Source: Zhouia amylolytica
GTDB lineage: Bacteria > Bacteroidota > Bacteroidia > Flavobacteriales > Flavobacteriaceae
Assembly: GCF_900116365.1 (NCBI RefSeq)
Contig: NZ_FPAG01000001.1
Span: 399,924 to 463,923, forward strand
DNA: 64,000 nucleotides
Direction: 5' to 3'
Shown: positions 27,894 to 36,783 of the stretch, piece after piece
Position numbering within the stretch: position 1 is the first letter of the stretch
How the letters are laid out: the number at the start of each line of letters is the position of its first letter
Translations under genes and position numbers: made by a program
Notes under the pieces: model-generated
What the model was told of the DNA's origin: nothing
The model's database searches: none
Seen by the model: the letters and a program-made list of their open reading frames with translations, nothing else

Positions 27894-28433
27894 TTAAATT
27901 ACAGAAGAATCCAACAATATACAACCTGCATTCGCCATAGCTTTTAACGCGATTTCACCATCATCAGGATTTACATTAACAGCTTTGACCGCATCTGTTA
28001 AAACAAATGTTTTAAATCCGTTATCCACAGCATCCAAGGCAGTAGATTTAACACAATAATCCGTTGCCAGACCTACTACATAAAGTTCATCTACTCCCTG
28101 TTTCCTGAGATATGCAGCCAGATCAACATTACTAGCATCAAAAGCAGAATATCCATCATCAAGAATTCCTGTCCCTTTTAAGAATACCTGCTGTATATTA
28201 TTGGTGTTTAACGATGGATGAAACTCGGCTCCTTTAGAGAATTGAACGCAATGTTTAGGCCATTTTAAAAAATGATCCGTTTGGTCCGGATGCCAATCTT
28301 TAGAAGCAATGACCAAATCAAATCTATGAGCAATATTATTAATAACATCTGTTATTTCTTCACCTCCTTTGGCCTCTAAAACACCTCCAGTGCAAAAATC
28401 GTTTTGAACATCGACTATTAACAACGCCTTCAT
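27894..28433 (-). CDS. pncA: nicotinamidase
   Basis: 179 residues; it hydrolyses nicotinamide to nicotinate for NAD salvage. The catalytic triad is Asp8 (IVDVQNDFC), Lys86 (VFLKGT) and Cys127 (GLATDYCVKSTALDA); the metal ligands are Asp46 and His48 (KDWHPDQ) and His61 (WPKHCVQ). The segment between the metal ligands is a few residues shorter than in well-known PncA proteins, and the whole protein is shorter than the E. coli one, but no active residue is missing. It is 14 bases downstream of the PBP1A gene and probably the last gene of that operon. Confidence 0.9.
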   Translation of the reverse strand: MKALLIVDVQNDFCTGGVLEAKGGEEITDVINNIAHRFDLVIASKDWHPDQTDHFLKWPKHCVQFSKGAEFHPSLNTNNIQQVFLKGTGILDDGYSAFDASNVDLAAYLRKQGVDELYVVGLATDYCVKSTALDAVDNGFKTFVLTDAVKAVNVNPDDGEIALKAMANAGCILLDSSVI

Positions 28434-28447
28434 AGTGCTACCCTTAA

Positions 28448-30778
28448 TTAAAAGTCTATTTCAACCTCTTCCGCTTCAACAGGCTTATCTTCTTCCTCCA
28501 CAGGTTTATCACAATCTACTCTAATGGTAAGCTCCTCAGGTTCCTGAAAAGCCTCTTTAGAAACTCCTAGATCCTCATTATTGTAACACTTCCTCATGTA
28601 TAGTGCCCAAATAGGAAGTGCCATACTCGCTCCCTGACCATAGGTAATACTAGCAAAGTGAGCTGCACGATCTTCAGCACCTACCCATACACCTGTTACA
28701 AGATTAGGCACCATCCCCATAAACCAACCATCACTTTGATTATCAGTTGTTCCGGTTTTACCAGCAATCGGATTGTTGAATTCATATGGATAACCCGTTA
28801 TGATCTCTTTATAAACAGCTGTACTAGCCCATTTATGTCTAAGACGGGTTCCTGACCCACCTTGAGTTACCCCTTCCATAAGTTTTACAGTGGTATAAGC
28901 AACTTCATCACTAACTACATCCCGAGTTTCCGGCACATACTCGTATAACACCGTACCGTTCTTATCTTCAATACGAGTTACCATCACCGGTTTTACGTAT
29001 ACCCCCTGATTGGCAAAAGTTCCATAGGCGCCTACCATTTCATACACTGAAATATCCGGGGTTCCTAACCCTATAGACGGTACTGGTAAAATCTCTGCTT
29101 CAACGCCTAGCTTTTTTACCATATTAACCACAGGCTGAGGCCCAACCTTATCCATTAATCTTGCGGTTAAAGAGTTTACTGAGTTTGCCAAGCCATCTTT
29201 TAACGACATCATTTCTCCCGTAAACTTACCATCAGCATTTTTCGGACACCACGGCTCAGGATTTCCATATTTATCTTTCTCTATACAAAACTGAACATCC
29301 GGTAATGAATCGCAAGGCGACACATGTAATTGATCTATAGCTGCAGCATAAACAAAGGGTTTAAACGTGGATCCTACCTGGCGCGAACCTTGCTTTACCT
29401 GATCGTACTGGAAATGCCTGTAATCGATTCCTCCAACCCATGCTTTAACATGACCGGTCTGAGGCTCCATAGACATCATTCCTGTACGCAGGAATTTCTT
29501 ATAATAACGAATTGAGTCTAGAGGTGTCATTAAGGTGTCTATTTCACCTTCCCAACTAAAAACCGTCATCTCAATTTCCTTATCAAAAGAGTCCCTGATT
29601 TCTTTATCATTTTTTTTCAGGTCATATTTCATATGTCTCCAACGTTCAGATTGCTTTATTGAGCGCTCCAAAAGGTTATCAATTTCATCATTTGTAAGTC
29701 CTAAAAATGGTGCTGTTGGATTTCTATCAGGGGTATTTTGATGAAAAAATTCAGCTTGCAAACGCGGCATGTGCTCATTTACAGCTTCTTCTGCATATGC
29801 CTGCATTCTAGAATCGATGGTGGTGTATATTTTAAGTCCATCTAAATATATATTATACTTTTCCCCATCCGGTTTAAAGTTTTTAGGGTCTTCAGCCCAT
29901 TTTTTCAACCAATCTCTTAAGTACTCTCTAAAATAAGTGGCGATCCCTTCTCTATGGGATTCCGGATGGAAGTCTATTTCCAATGGTAGCTGCTGGAGAG
30001 AATCTTTTAACTCTTCTGAAAGAAAATCGTTTTTCTCCATTTGACTTAACACTGTATTTCGTCTGTCCAAGGTCAGTTTTTCTCTTCGAAAAGGATTATA
30101 AAGAGAAGAATTCTTTAGCATACCTACCAACATAGCAGATTCTTGAATGCTCAGGTTTTGAGGTTCTTTCCCGAAATAAATTCTTGCAGCGGAGCGAATC
30201 CCGTCTCCATTATAACCGAAATCATACTGATTGAGATACATGGCTATAATCTCCTCTTTGGTATATTGCTTTTCCAGACGCACTGCAATCACCCATTCTT
30301 TAACCTTTTGAATAACCCTAGCTACAATATTACTTGAGGCCCTTTCTGTAAATAAAAGTTTAGCCAATTGCTGTGTAATGGTACTGGCACCACCCTTACT
30401 CCCCATATATGCAACAGCTCTTAAGGTACCTCTTGCATCTATCCCGGAATGGTCGTAATAACGTTCATCTTCTGTTGCTATCAAAGCTTTCACCAGATGG
30501 TCTGGCAATTCACTAAAACTTACAGGTGTTCTATTGGCATCAATATAAAATTTTCCCAAGGTCTCACCATCAGATGAGACAATTTCAGAGGCAAGATCTG
30601 TTTGCGGATTTTCTAAGACTTCAAATGTTGGAAGTTTTCCAAAAACTCCCCAAGATGCTAACAAAAACACTAGTACTCCTGCTGCAACACCGCTTGCAAA
30701 CAACAACCAAAACCACTTAATAAATTTAAGGAAACCTGTATTCCCCTTTTTCTTTTTAGCAACAGACTTCTTTGCCAT
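28448..30778 (-). CDS. bifunctional class A penicillin-binding protein (PBP1A type)
   Basis: 776 residues. It polymerises and cross-links peptidoglycan. A cytoplasmic Lys-rich tip precedes one membrane helix (about 20-45). The GT51 glycosyltransferase domain has ATEDERYYDHSGIDARG with the catalytic Glu near 103, and STITQQLAK; the transpeptidase has GSTFKP with Ser470, SVN at 533-535 and KTGTTD at 674-679. The tail is acidic (KPVEEEDKPVEAEEVEIDF). It starts one base after the gldH stop, which implies a joint message with ricT and gldH. Confidence 0.95.
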   Translation of the reverse strand: MAKKSVAKKKKGNTGFLKFIKWFWLLFASGVAAGVLVFLLASWGVFGKLPTFEVLENPQTDLASEIVSSDGETLGKFYIDANRTPVSFSELPDHLVKALIATEDERYYDHSGIDARGTLRAVAYMGSKGGASTITQQLAKLLFTERASSNIVARVIQKVKEWVIAVRLEKQYTKEEIIAMYLNQYDFGYNGDGIRSAARIYFGKEPQNLSIQESAMLVGMLKNSSLYNPFRREKLTLDRRNTVLSQMEKNDFLSEELKDSLQQLPLEIDFHPESHREGIATYFREYLRDWLKKWAEDPKNFKPDGEKYNIYLDGLKIYTTIDSRMQAYAEEAVNEHMPRLQAEFFHQNTPDRNPTAPFLGLTNDEIDNLLERSIKQSERWRHMKYDLKKNDKEIRDSFDKEIEMTVFSWEGEIDTLMTPLDSIRYYKKFLRTGMMSMEPQTGHVKAWVGGIDYRHFQYDQVKQGSRQVGSTFKPFVYAAAIDQLHVSPCDSLPDVQFCIEKDKYGNPEPWCPKNADGKFTGEMMSLKDGLANSVNSLTARLMDKVGPQPVVNMVKKLGVEAEILPVPSIGLGTPDISVYEMVGAYGTFANQGVYVKPVMVTRIEDKNGTVLYEYVPETRDVVSDEVAYTTVKLMEGVTQGGSGTRLRHKWASTAVYKEIITGYPYEFNNPIAGKTGTTDNQSDGWFMGMVPNLVTGVWVGAEDRAAHFASITYGQGASMALPIWALYMRKCYNNEDLGVSKEAFQEPEELTIRVDCDKPVEEEDKPVEAEEVEIDF

Positions 30779-30779
30779 G

Positions 30780-31265
30780 TTATTCTTTATTTGCTTTTTC
30801 TATTTTAATCCCAATATCCGTAATTCCATCTAATTCCTGAATCCCTTCGACAGATCCAACCTTTCTCATTGCCTGTTCTACGGTAATCTTATATTCTCCA
30901 TTTCGAGGAAAAACCACATTCTCTTTGTACCAAAGTTTACTTTCCTTTAAAGAACTAAAACCTTTTCCCAGCCATTCACCATTGGGCTCAGCCATCATAT
31001 ATTCTAACGTATCTGTAATTGTTTCATTGTCTGGAAAATCAAGATTTACAATTAAAAACAAGTTACTGTACTTATATTCCTCATTATTTCTGAGGTTCAC
31101 AAAAATATTATATGGTTGAACTGAATCGGGCGCCTTGAACTGAAAGGTGATTTTTTCGTCTTTTCCCCAACTATTGCTTATTGACTTATACTCTGAGTAA
31201 ATGCTTTTTGAGTCGCAAGAAAACATAATAAACAACACCAGACAATACGCAGAAAACTTAGCCAT
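30780..31265 (-). CDS. gldH: gliding motility lipoprotein GldH
   Basis: 161 residues from the ATG at 31265 (MAKFSAYCLVLFIMFSC); the longer frame would have a charged extension ahead of the signal peptide and overlap ricT further. The lipobox ends at Cys17. Conserved stretches include SNSWGKDEKITFQFKAPDSV, YSNLFLIVNLDFPDN and LEYMMAEPNGEWLGKGFSSL. GldH is needed for gliding in flavobacteria and is a lipoprotein of the cell envelope; the exact step is unknown. It overlaps the ricT end by eight bases and abuts the PBP1A gene, a gene order widely kept in the phylum. Confidence 0.93.
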   Translation of the reverse strand: MAKFSAYCLVLFIMFSCDSKSIYSEYKSISNSWGKDEKITFQFKAPDSVQPYNIFVNLRNNEEYKYSNLFLIVNLDFPDNETITDTLEYMMAEPNGEWLGKGFSSLKESKLWYKENVVFPRNGEYKITVEQAMRKVGSVEGIQELDGITDIGIKIEKANKE

Positions 31266-32427
31266 TCTTCGATTTTTTTCTGTTGTTATTTCTTGGTCGT
31301 TTCTTCCTTTTTTTCCCGCGTCCCTTTTTTGGCTTATCAAAACGTGTAAGACTATCTTGCCCTACTACATTTTCGTAGGTAGCGTCCTTCTGATCGTCTT
31401 CCAAAAGTTCGGCTGCATATTCTTCTAAACTAGCCACTGGTTTTCGCTTCTTACTCAAATCAATAATTTCATTAACCTGCTGAACAGTTAGCTTATGCCA
31501 GGCCGAAGGTTCATCCAGATAACAAAACCACATTAACCCTTTGAATATGTCTATTTTCTGACAAGCGGCAAGTCCTTTTTGCGTTTTAAGTTTAACATCC
31601 TGTTCCGGAAACTCCTTTAAAGCATCAAGATATGCATCAAGTTCATAGTTCAGGCAACACTTTAACTTACCACATTGCCCTGCAAGCTTTTGGGGATTAA
31701 GTGATAATTGCTGATATCTGGCAGAAGCGGTATTTACCGACCTGAAATCGGTTAACCAAGTTGAACAGCACAATTCACGTCCGCAAGATCCAATTCCTCC
31801 CAATCTGGCCGCCTCCTGACGATACCCGATTTGTCGCATCTCAATACGAATTCCAAACTCCCGTGCCATATCCTTAATAAGCTGACGAAAATCAACACGT
31901 TCTTCGGCGGTATAATAAAATGTCGCTTTAGATCCATCGCCTTGAAACTCTACATCTGAAAGTTTCATTTGAAGTCCTAATGCTAATGCCAGCTCTCTGG
32001 ATTTCTTTTGAACGGCAGGTTCTTTATCACGCGAATCATGCCAGATATTTATATCTTTCTGTGAAGCTTTACGGTATACTTTAGGAAGTGTTTCCTCATT
32101 CCAATCAACCTTTCTCTTCTTCATTTGTACCTTTACCAATTCTCCGGTAAGAGTAACAATACCTACATCATGTCCTGGAGCAGCTTCTGTAGCTACAACA
32201 TCACCAATAGAGAGTGTTAAATTATCTGGATTTCTAAAGTATTCTTTTCTACTATTTTTAAATCGAACTTCTACGCAATCGAATCGCTCTTCACCTGCAG
32301 GTAACGCCATATTAGACAACCAGTCAAAAACGGTAAGTTTATTACAACCATCAGTACCGCAGGTTCCATTGTTCTTACATCCGCGTGGCAGCCCATCCTT
32401 ACCGGTGGCACAACTGCTACATCCCAT
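31258..32427 (-). CDS. ricT: RicT/YaaT-like PSP1 domain protein
   Basis: 389 residues. The PSP1 domain shows the cysteine-rich signatures GGIGSCGRELCCSTWL and QCGKLKCCLNYELDAY, which in Bacillus RicT help bind [4Fe-4S] clusters in the RicAFT complex. The N-terminus adds further cysteines (MGCSSCATGK, GCKNNGTCGTDGCNKL), and the C-terminus is a basic tail rich in Lys and Arg (KPKKGRGKKRKKRPRNNNRK) that may bind nucleic acid. RicA and RicF are not in the window, so the Bacteroidota protein probably works differently. First gene of the ricT-gldH-PBP1A-pncA unit. Confidence 0.88.
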   Translation of the reverse strand: MGCSSCATGKDGLPRGCKNNGTCGTDGCNKLTVFDWLSNMALPAGEERFDCVEVRFKNSRKEYFRNPDNLTLSIGDVVATEAAPGHDVGIVTLTGELVKVQMKKRKVDWNEETLPKVYRKASQKDINIWHDSRDKEPAVQKKSRELALALGLQMKLSDVEFQGDGSKATFYYTAEERVDFRQLIKDMAREFGIRIEMRQIGYRQEAARLGGIGSCGRELCCSTWLTDFRSVNTASARYQQLSLNPQKLAGQCGKLKCCLNYELDAYLDALKEFPEQDVKLKTQKGLAACQKIDIFKGLMWFCYLDEPSAWHKLTVQQVNEIIDLSKKRKPVASLEEYAAELLEDDQKDATYENVVGQDSLTRFDKPKKGRGKKRKKRPRNNNRKKSKNG

Positions 32428-32443
32428 AATTTTATATCGTTGA

Positions 32444-32476
32444 CCTGTTAACTTTCAGTAAATGAGTGCTAACAGG
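32444..32476. promoter_or_regulatory. inverted repeat upstream of ricT
   Basis: CCTGTTA (32444-32450) and TAACAGG (32470-32476) form a perfect seven-base inverted repeat with a 19-base spacer, 17 bases before the ricT start. It could be an operator or leader hairpin; nothing further supports it. Confidence 0.25.
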
Positions 32477-32538
32477 GAAGGTTCATAATTAATTACTCAA
32501 TGTTGTAAAGATACAATTAATTATAACTGAAGCAAAAA

Positions 32539-33585
32539 CTAGCTTTCAGGAACATTTTTCTTAAATTTTAAGACTTCTGAACGTCCTTTTTTAAAGATAG
32601 CATTGCTTTTATATTGTCCTCTTCTAAGTCTTTTTTGCTCTTCATAGGGCAAAGCAGCTATTTCTTTACAGTTATCTGAACAACAATTATTCATTTTTAC
32701 AGCACATTCCTCGCACTGTATAAACAATAAATGACAAGCCTCATTAGCGCAATTTACATGAGTGTCGCATGGTTTCCCACATTGATGACACTGCGCAATA
32801 ACATCTTCCGAAATACGCTCTGACCTTCGCTCATCAAAAACAAAATTTTTGCCTATAAATTTATTGTCAAGACCTTTCTCATCGACCTGTCTTACATAAT
32901 TAATGATTCCCCCTTCTAATTGGTAAACATCTTTGAAACCTTTGTGTTTAAAATAAGCACTTGCCTTTTCACATCGAATTCCTCCGGTACAATACATAAC
33001 GAGTTTTTTATTTTCCTTATGCTCACTGAGATCGTCTTCAATAATTGGCAGAGAATCTCTAAATGTATCCACATCTGGAGTAACTGCATTTTTAAAATGC
33101 CCTATCTCACTCTCATAGTGGTTTCTCATATCAACCAACACAGTGTTAGGGTCCTCTATTAGTTCATTAAATTTTTCAGCATCGACATGGACACCAATAT
33201 CAGTAACATCGAAAGTATGATCATTCAAACCATCAGCAACAATCTTTTCACGCACCTTCACTTTCAATTTTAAAAAGGAAAAATTATCTTGTTCGACAGC
33301 TATATTAAGTCTAACATTTTCAAGAAATGAAATCGTATCAAGATGGCTTTTAAAAGCTTGAAAGTGATCTGCCGGAACCGACAATTGGGCATTAATACCT
33401 TCGTTTGCCACATATATTCTACCCAAAACATCTAATTCATTCCAGGTAACAAACAAATGATTTCTAAGAATTTCAGGATTTCCAATCTTGGCGTACTTGT
33501 AGAAAGAGATTGTTAAACGATCTTTTCCTGCTTCTTCAATTAAAGCAGCTCTTTCTTCAGCACTTAAATTATTGTACAGTTGCAT
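32539..33585 (-). CDS. trhO: tRNA uridine 5-hydroxylase TrhO (rhodanese-type)
   Basis: 348 residues. TrhO makes 5-hydroxyuridine at tRNA position 34 in an oxygen-dependent way. An N-terminal acylphosphatase-like domain (ISFYKYAKIGNPEILRNHL) is followed by a rhodanese domain with the active-site loop YCTGGIRCEKAS (catalytic Cys199, second Cys205). The C-terminal tail is rich in cysteines (CHQCGKPCDTHVNC, CEECAVKMNNCCSDNC), as usual for the family and probably zinc-binding. It is the third gene downstream of trhP, 126 bases after the ferredoxin gene. Confidence 0.94.
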   Translation of the reverse strand: MQLYNNLSAEERAALIEEAGKDRLTISFYKYAKIGNPEILRNHLFVTWNELDVLGRIYVANEGINAQLSVPADHFQAFKSHLDTISFLENVRLNIAVEQDNFSFLKLKVKVREKIVADGLNDHTFDVTDIGVHVDAEKFNELIEDPNTVLVDMRNHYESEIGHFKNAVTPDVDTFRDSLPIIEDDLSEHKENKKLVMYCTGGIRCEKASAYFKHKGFKDVYQLEGGIINYVRQVDEKGLDNKFIGKNFVFDERRSERISEDVIAQCHQCGKPCDTHVNCANEACHLLFIQCEECAVKMNNCCSDNCKEIAALPYEEQKRLRRGQYKSNAIFKKGRSEVLKFKKNVPES

Positions 33586-33711
33586 GCTATACTATTTTTA
33601 AGGTTAAAGAATAATTACTCACCAGGTGAGCTTAATTTATTTTATAATTTCTAATTCAAAATTAAAAAATCCCCCATTACTTTATGAGGTAATTTTCAAG
33701 ATAATCACCCA

Positions 33712-33942
33712 CTATATTTTTTTGGTAGTGATAATCTTTACCGGACAGGCCTTTTGAGCTTCAGAGCACTCTTCAAAAATGGTATCATCATGTGATTTTA
33801 ATGTGAAAAACCCTTTTTTTTCTGTAGCATGAAGCAATACAGATTTTCCATCTTTTTTCGACATTTGAAATTGTCCCGGCGCCATTTCAACACAATAATT
33901 GCACCCAATACATTTTGCACGTTGCAATGTAATTACTACCAT
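33712..33942 (-). CDS. [4Fe-4S] ferredoxin
   Basis: 76 residues. Cys11, Cys14 and Cys17 (CIGCNYCVEM) together with Cys66 (CPVKII) form a single [4Fe-4S] site of the monocluster type; Cys59 (EECSEAQKACP) is the usual extra cysteine that can make a disulphide. The start codon overlaps the trhP stop codon, so the two are translationally coupled. An electron-transfer role to or from TrhP, which belongs to an iron-sulphur family, is a reasonable inference. Confidence 0.9.
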   Translation of the reverse strand: MVVITLQRAKCIGCNYCVEMAPGQFQMSKKDGKSVLLHATEKKGFFTLKSHDDTIFEECSEAQKACPVKIITTKKI

Positions 33943-35183
33943 TAAGCCTGTACTATTTTATATAACTTGTCTGATAAACGAACTCTGAAACCTGTAGGTA
34001 TCGTACAGGAATCACCCTTTTTAGCAGTGTTCAATTTCTCATCATTAACCATCATCTCGGTCAACTCAAACTCTTCAACTCCAGTGGTCGGCCCCGTTAT
34101 TAAGAGTTTATCACCAACTTTAATATCATAGGCTTCAATCTTAAATTCAGCTACATTGGCTTTAGGAAAATAATGCATTCCTTTACCCACATACACTTTC
34201 TTCTGTGTAGCCTGTGAACCTGGCCCTTCGCTCCACTCGCCTAATTTCTGACCTAAATAATAGCCACTCCAAAAACCACGATTATATACTTTCTGTAAAG
34301 ACTCCATCCAATCCGACACTTTTTCTTTGCTGTAATTACCTTCGTAATATGCGTCAATAGCCTCCCTATAAGTCCGAATAACCGTTGCCACATACTCTGG
34401 AGCTCTTCCTCTTCCTTCAATTTTCAGGACTTTAGCTCCGGCATCGATTACGTGATCTAAAAAGTCGACAGTACAAAGGTCTTTAGGAGACATCATATAC
34501 TCATTATCAATCTCCACCTCAAAACCACTTTCCTGATCAATTACGGTATACTTCTTTCTACAGTTTTGTTTACACGCCCCTCTATTAGCTGATGAATTAT
34601 GTGAATGCAAACTCAAATAACATTTACCGGAAACTGCCATACACAAAGCTCCATGACCAAAAATCTCAATTTCCACTAAATTTCCTGATGGCCCTTTGAT
34701 TTGCTCTTTTTCTATTTGTTCGGTGATTTTTTTCACCTGTCGAAGACTTAACTCACGACTCATTACCATTGTATCAGCAAACATAGCATAGAATCGAACT
34801 GTCTCGATGTTGGTTATGTTTATTTGTGTAGATATGTGCACCTCCAGATTAATCTGTCGGGCATAGGCAATAACAGCCTGATCCATAGCTATTACAGCAG
34901 TAATCTCTGCCTGCTTAGCCGCATCTAACACAGTTTTTATAATAGAAAGGTCGTGGTCATACACAATCGTGTTTAAGGTGAGATATGTTCTAACCCTATA
35001 TTCCTTACAACGTCGTGCAATTTCAGGCAAATCATCAAGTGTAAAGTTGATACTGGCTCTCGCCCTCATATTCAACTGCTCCACTCCAAAATAAACAGAA
35101 TCAGCACCGTTTACAATCGCGGCTTGTAACGATTCAAAGTTCCCCGCAGGCGCCATTAGCTCAATCCTTCCAGAATCAGTCAT
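33942..35183 (-). CDS. trhP: U32 family peptidase, TrhP-like tRNA hydroxylation protein
   Basis: 413 residues from the ATG at 35183 (MTDSGRIELMAPAGNFESLQ); an upstream ATG would add 17 residues that do not fit the family. The peptidase-U32 barrel has the cysteine pattern FGHGALCMAVSGKCYLS, SANRGACKQNCRKKY and SPKDLC, the ligands for an iron-sulphur cluster, and a C-terminal beta domain (KVGDKLLITGPTTGVEEFEL). The length and the C-terminal domain fit TrhP/YegQ rather than the longer RlhA. TrhP makes 5-hydroxyuridine-34 independently of oxygen. A U32 subfamily mistake is possible, but the trhO neighbour supports the call. Confidence 0.82.
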   Translation of the reverse strand: MTDSGRIELMAPAGNFESLQAAIVNGADSVYFGVEQLNMRARASINFTLDDLPEIARRCKEYRVRTYLTLNTIVYDHDLSIIKTVLDAAKQAEITAVIAMDQAVIAYARQINLEVHISTQINITNIETVRFYAMFADTMVMSRELSLRQVKKITEQIEKEQIKGPSGNLVEIEIFGHGALCMAVSGKCYLSLHSHNSSANRGACKQNCRKKYTVIDQESGFEVEIDNEYMMSPKDLCTVDFLDHVIDAGAKVLKIEGRGRAPEYVATVIRTYREAIDAYYEGNYSKEKVSDWMESLQKVYNRGFWSGYYLGQKLGEWSEGPGSQATQKKVYVGKGMHYFPKANVAEFKIEAYDIKVGDKLLITGPTTGVEEFELTEMMVNDEKLNTAKKGDSCTIPTGFRVRLSDKLYKIVQA

Positions 35184-35239
35184 TTTGTTGATTATTAAAA
35201 TCTTACTATCATTTTGCGCGGCAAAGATAATCATTTAGA

Positions 35240-35400
35240 AACAAAAAGCGCCTCATATACATGAAGCGCTTTTCACAACCGGCCTGTTACAATAAAACCA
35301 TCTTACCTAACCATCAAACATCTTAGCCTTAAAAGCAACCTGACCGGTTAATATTTTACAAAGACTTAGTCGTAGAAAACAACACCACCTAACACCTGTT
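35240..35400 (-). ncRNA. candidate small RNA or attenuated leader upstream of trhP
   Basis: A terminator-like hairpin lies on the minus strand at 35244-35273 (AAAAGCGC / GCGCTTTT, plus an inner TCAT / ATGA pair and an ATAC-type loop), followed by TTTTTG. No gene precedes it on that strand: the only other gene in this gap is recA, in the opposite direction. Upstream, AACCGG and CCGGTT can pair over about 70 bases, with an inner GTTGC / GTAAC helix. So either a short RNA ends here or the trhP leader can terminate early. The 490-base recA-trhP gap otherwise shows nothing clear at 35410-35673 apart from the AT-rich recA promoter area. The 5' end is a guess. Confidence 0.35.
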
Positions 35401-35673
35401 TTTTATAATTTTAACTGATTTAATCTTAACTCACTCAGCCTATTATAAAGATAAGAAAAACAAAGGTTAAAAGAATGGCAAAACATGTTAATGTTTTTAC
35501 AAACTGCGTAATATTAATCGTTAATTTAAAACTGAAAGCTAAGCACTTACAGGCTACATTCTAAATTTATTCAACTTGAATACTCTTTACCGATAATTCA
35601 AGTTAAATATTTATAGGTATAAAAAGAAAATAGTATTTTAGCACGATTCATTAATTCACAGAAAAACACAATC

Positions 35674-36681
35674 ATGAGTTCAGATAAAGAAGCGAAATTA
35701 AAAGCACTGAAACTAACCCTAGACAAGCTAGATAAAGCATACGGGAAAGGTGCTGTTATGAAGATGGGAGATAGTGCAGTTGAAGAAGTTGAAGCTATAC
35801 AAACAGGATCCCTTGCCCTTGACATTGCCTTAGGTGTTGGTGGTTATCCGCGAGGAAGAGTTATTGAGATATTTGGACCAGAATCTTCTGGTAAAACAAC
35901 ATTAACACTCCATGCAATTGCCGAAGCTCAAAAAGCGGGAGGTATTGCTGCTTTCATTGATGCAGAGCATGCTTTTGACAGGTTTTATGCAGAAAAACTA
36001 GGTGTAGACATTGACAACCTTATTATATCTCAGCCTGACCATGGAGAGCAAGCTCTAGAAATAGCCGACAATTTAATTCGTTCCGGAGCTATTGATATTG
36101 TTATTATCGACTCAGTTGCTGCTCTTACTCCTAAAAGCGAAATTGAAGGAGAAATGGGAGATTCTAAAATGGGACTCCATGCCCGATTAATGTCTCAGGC
36201 TTTAAGAAAACTAACTTCTACCATCAGTAAAACGAAATGTACGGTTATATTCATTAACCAGTTACGGGAGAAGATTGGTGTAATGTTTGGTAATCCAGAG
36301 ACCACTACTGGAGGTAATGCTCTTAAATTCTACGCTTCTGTTCGATTAGATATAAGACGTTCGACTCAAATAAAAGGAAATGATGGAGACGCATCAGGAC
36401 ATAAAACCCGAGTGAAAGTAGTTAAAAATAAAGTTGCTCCTCCATTTAGATCAGCGGAATTCGACATCATGTTCGGTGAAGGGATCTCTAGAGTAGGTGA
36501 GATTCTCGATATGGGAGTAGAATACGAAATCGTAAAGAAAAGTGGTTCATGGTTCAGCTATGGTGACACCAAATTAGGCCAGGGAAGAGATGCTGTTAAA
36601 TCTTTACTACAGGATAATCCTGAACTAATGGAAGAACTGGAACAAAAAATACGAGAAGCCTTAAAAACTCTTCAAAATTAA
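35674..36681 (+). CDS. recA: recombinase RecA
   Basis: 335 residues, full length. RecA coats single-stranded DNA and drives strand exchange in recombination and repair. Walker A is [13 protein letters not shown] at 68-80; Walker B is [11 protein letters not shown]; loop L2 is [22 protein letters not shown] strong terminator follows. The wide gap upstream holds no recognisable LexA-like box, and the promoter-like TATTTTAG at 35634-35641 differs from the -7 consensus by one base. Confidence 0.98.
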   Translation: MSSDKEAKLKALKLTLDKLDKAYGKGAVMKMGDSAVEEVEAIQTGSLALDIALGVGGYPRGRVIEIFGPESSGKTTLTLHAIAEAQKAGGIAAFIDAEHAFDRFYAEKLGVDIDNLIISQPDHGEQALEIADNLIRSGAIDIVIIDSVAALTPKSEIEGEMGDSKMGLHARLMSQALRKLTSTISKTKCTVIFINQLREKIGVMFGNPETTTGGNALKFYASVRLDIRRSTQIKGNDGDASGHKTRVKVVKNKVAPPFRSAEFDIMFGEGISRVGEILDMGVEYEIVKKSGSWFSYGDTKLGQGRDAVKSLLQDNPELMEELEQKIREALKTLQN

Positions 36682-36709
36682 AATCCCGATTACCTCGGGA
36701 TTTTTTTTT
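36681..36709 (+). terminator. rho-independent terminator of recA
   Basis: A nine-base-pair stem AAATCCCGA / TCGGGATTT with the loop TTACC is followed by a run of T. The stem begins at the last base of the recA stop codon. Confidence 0.93.
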
Positions 36710-36783
36710 GCTCAAAACGCAACCTTTTCAAACAACTATCATCTATAAATAAAAGATTAATTTAAACTAGTTGTTTACAAAAG

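Noticed and set aside
35320-35350. Partial likeness to bacterial SRP RNA (GGTCAGG on the minus strand)
   Set aside because: The rest of the conserved helix 8 sequence (GGAAGGAAGCAGC type) is missing, so no SRP RNA call is made; it is kept only as an unnamed RNA candidate.
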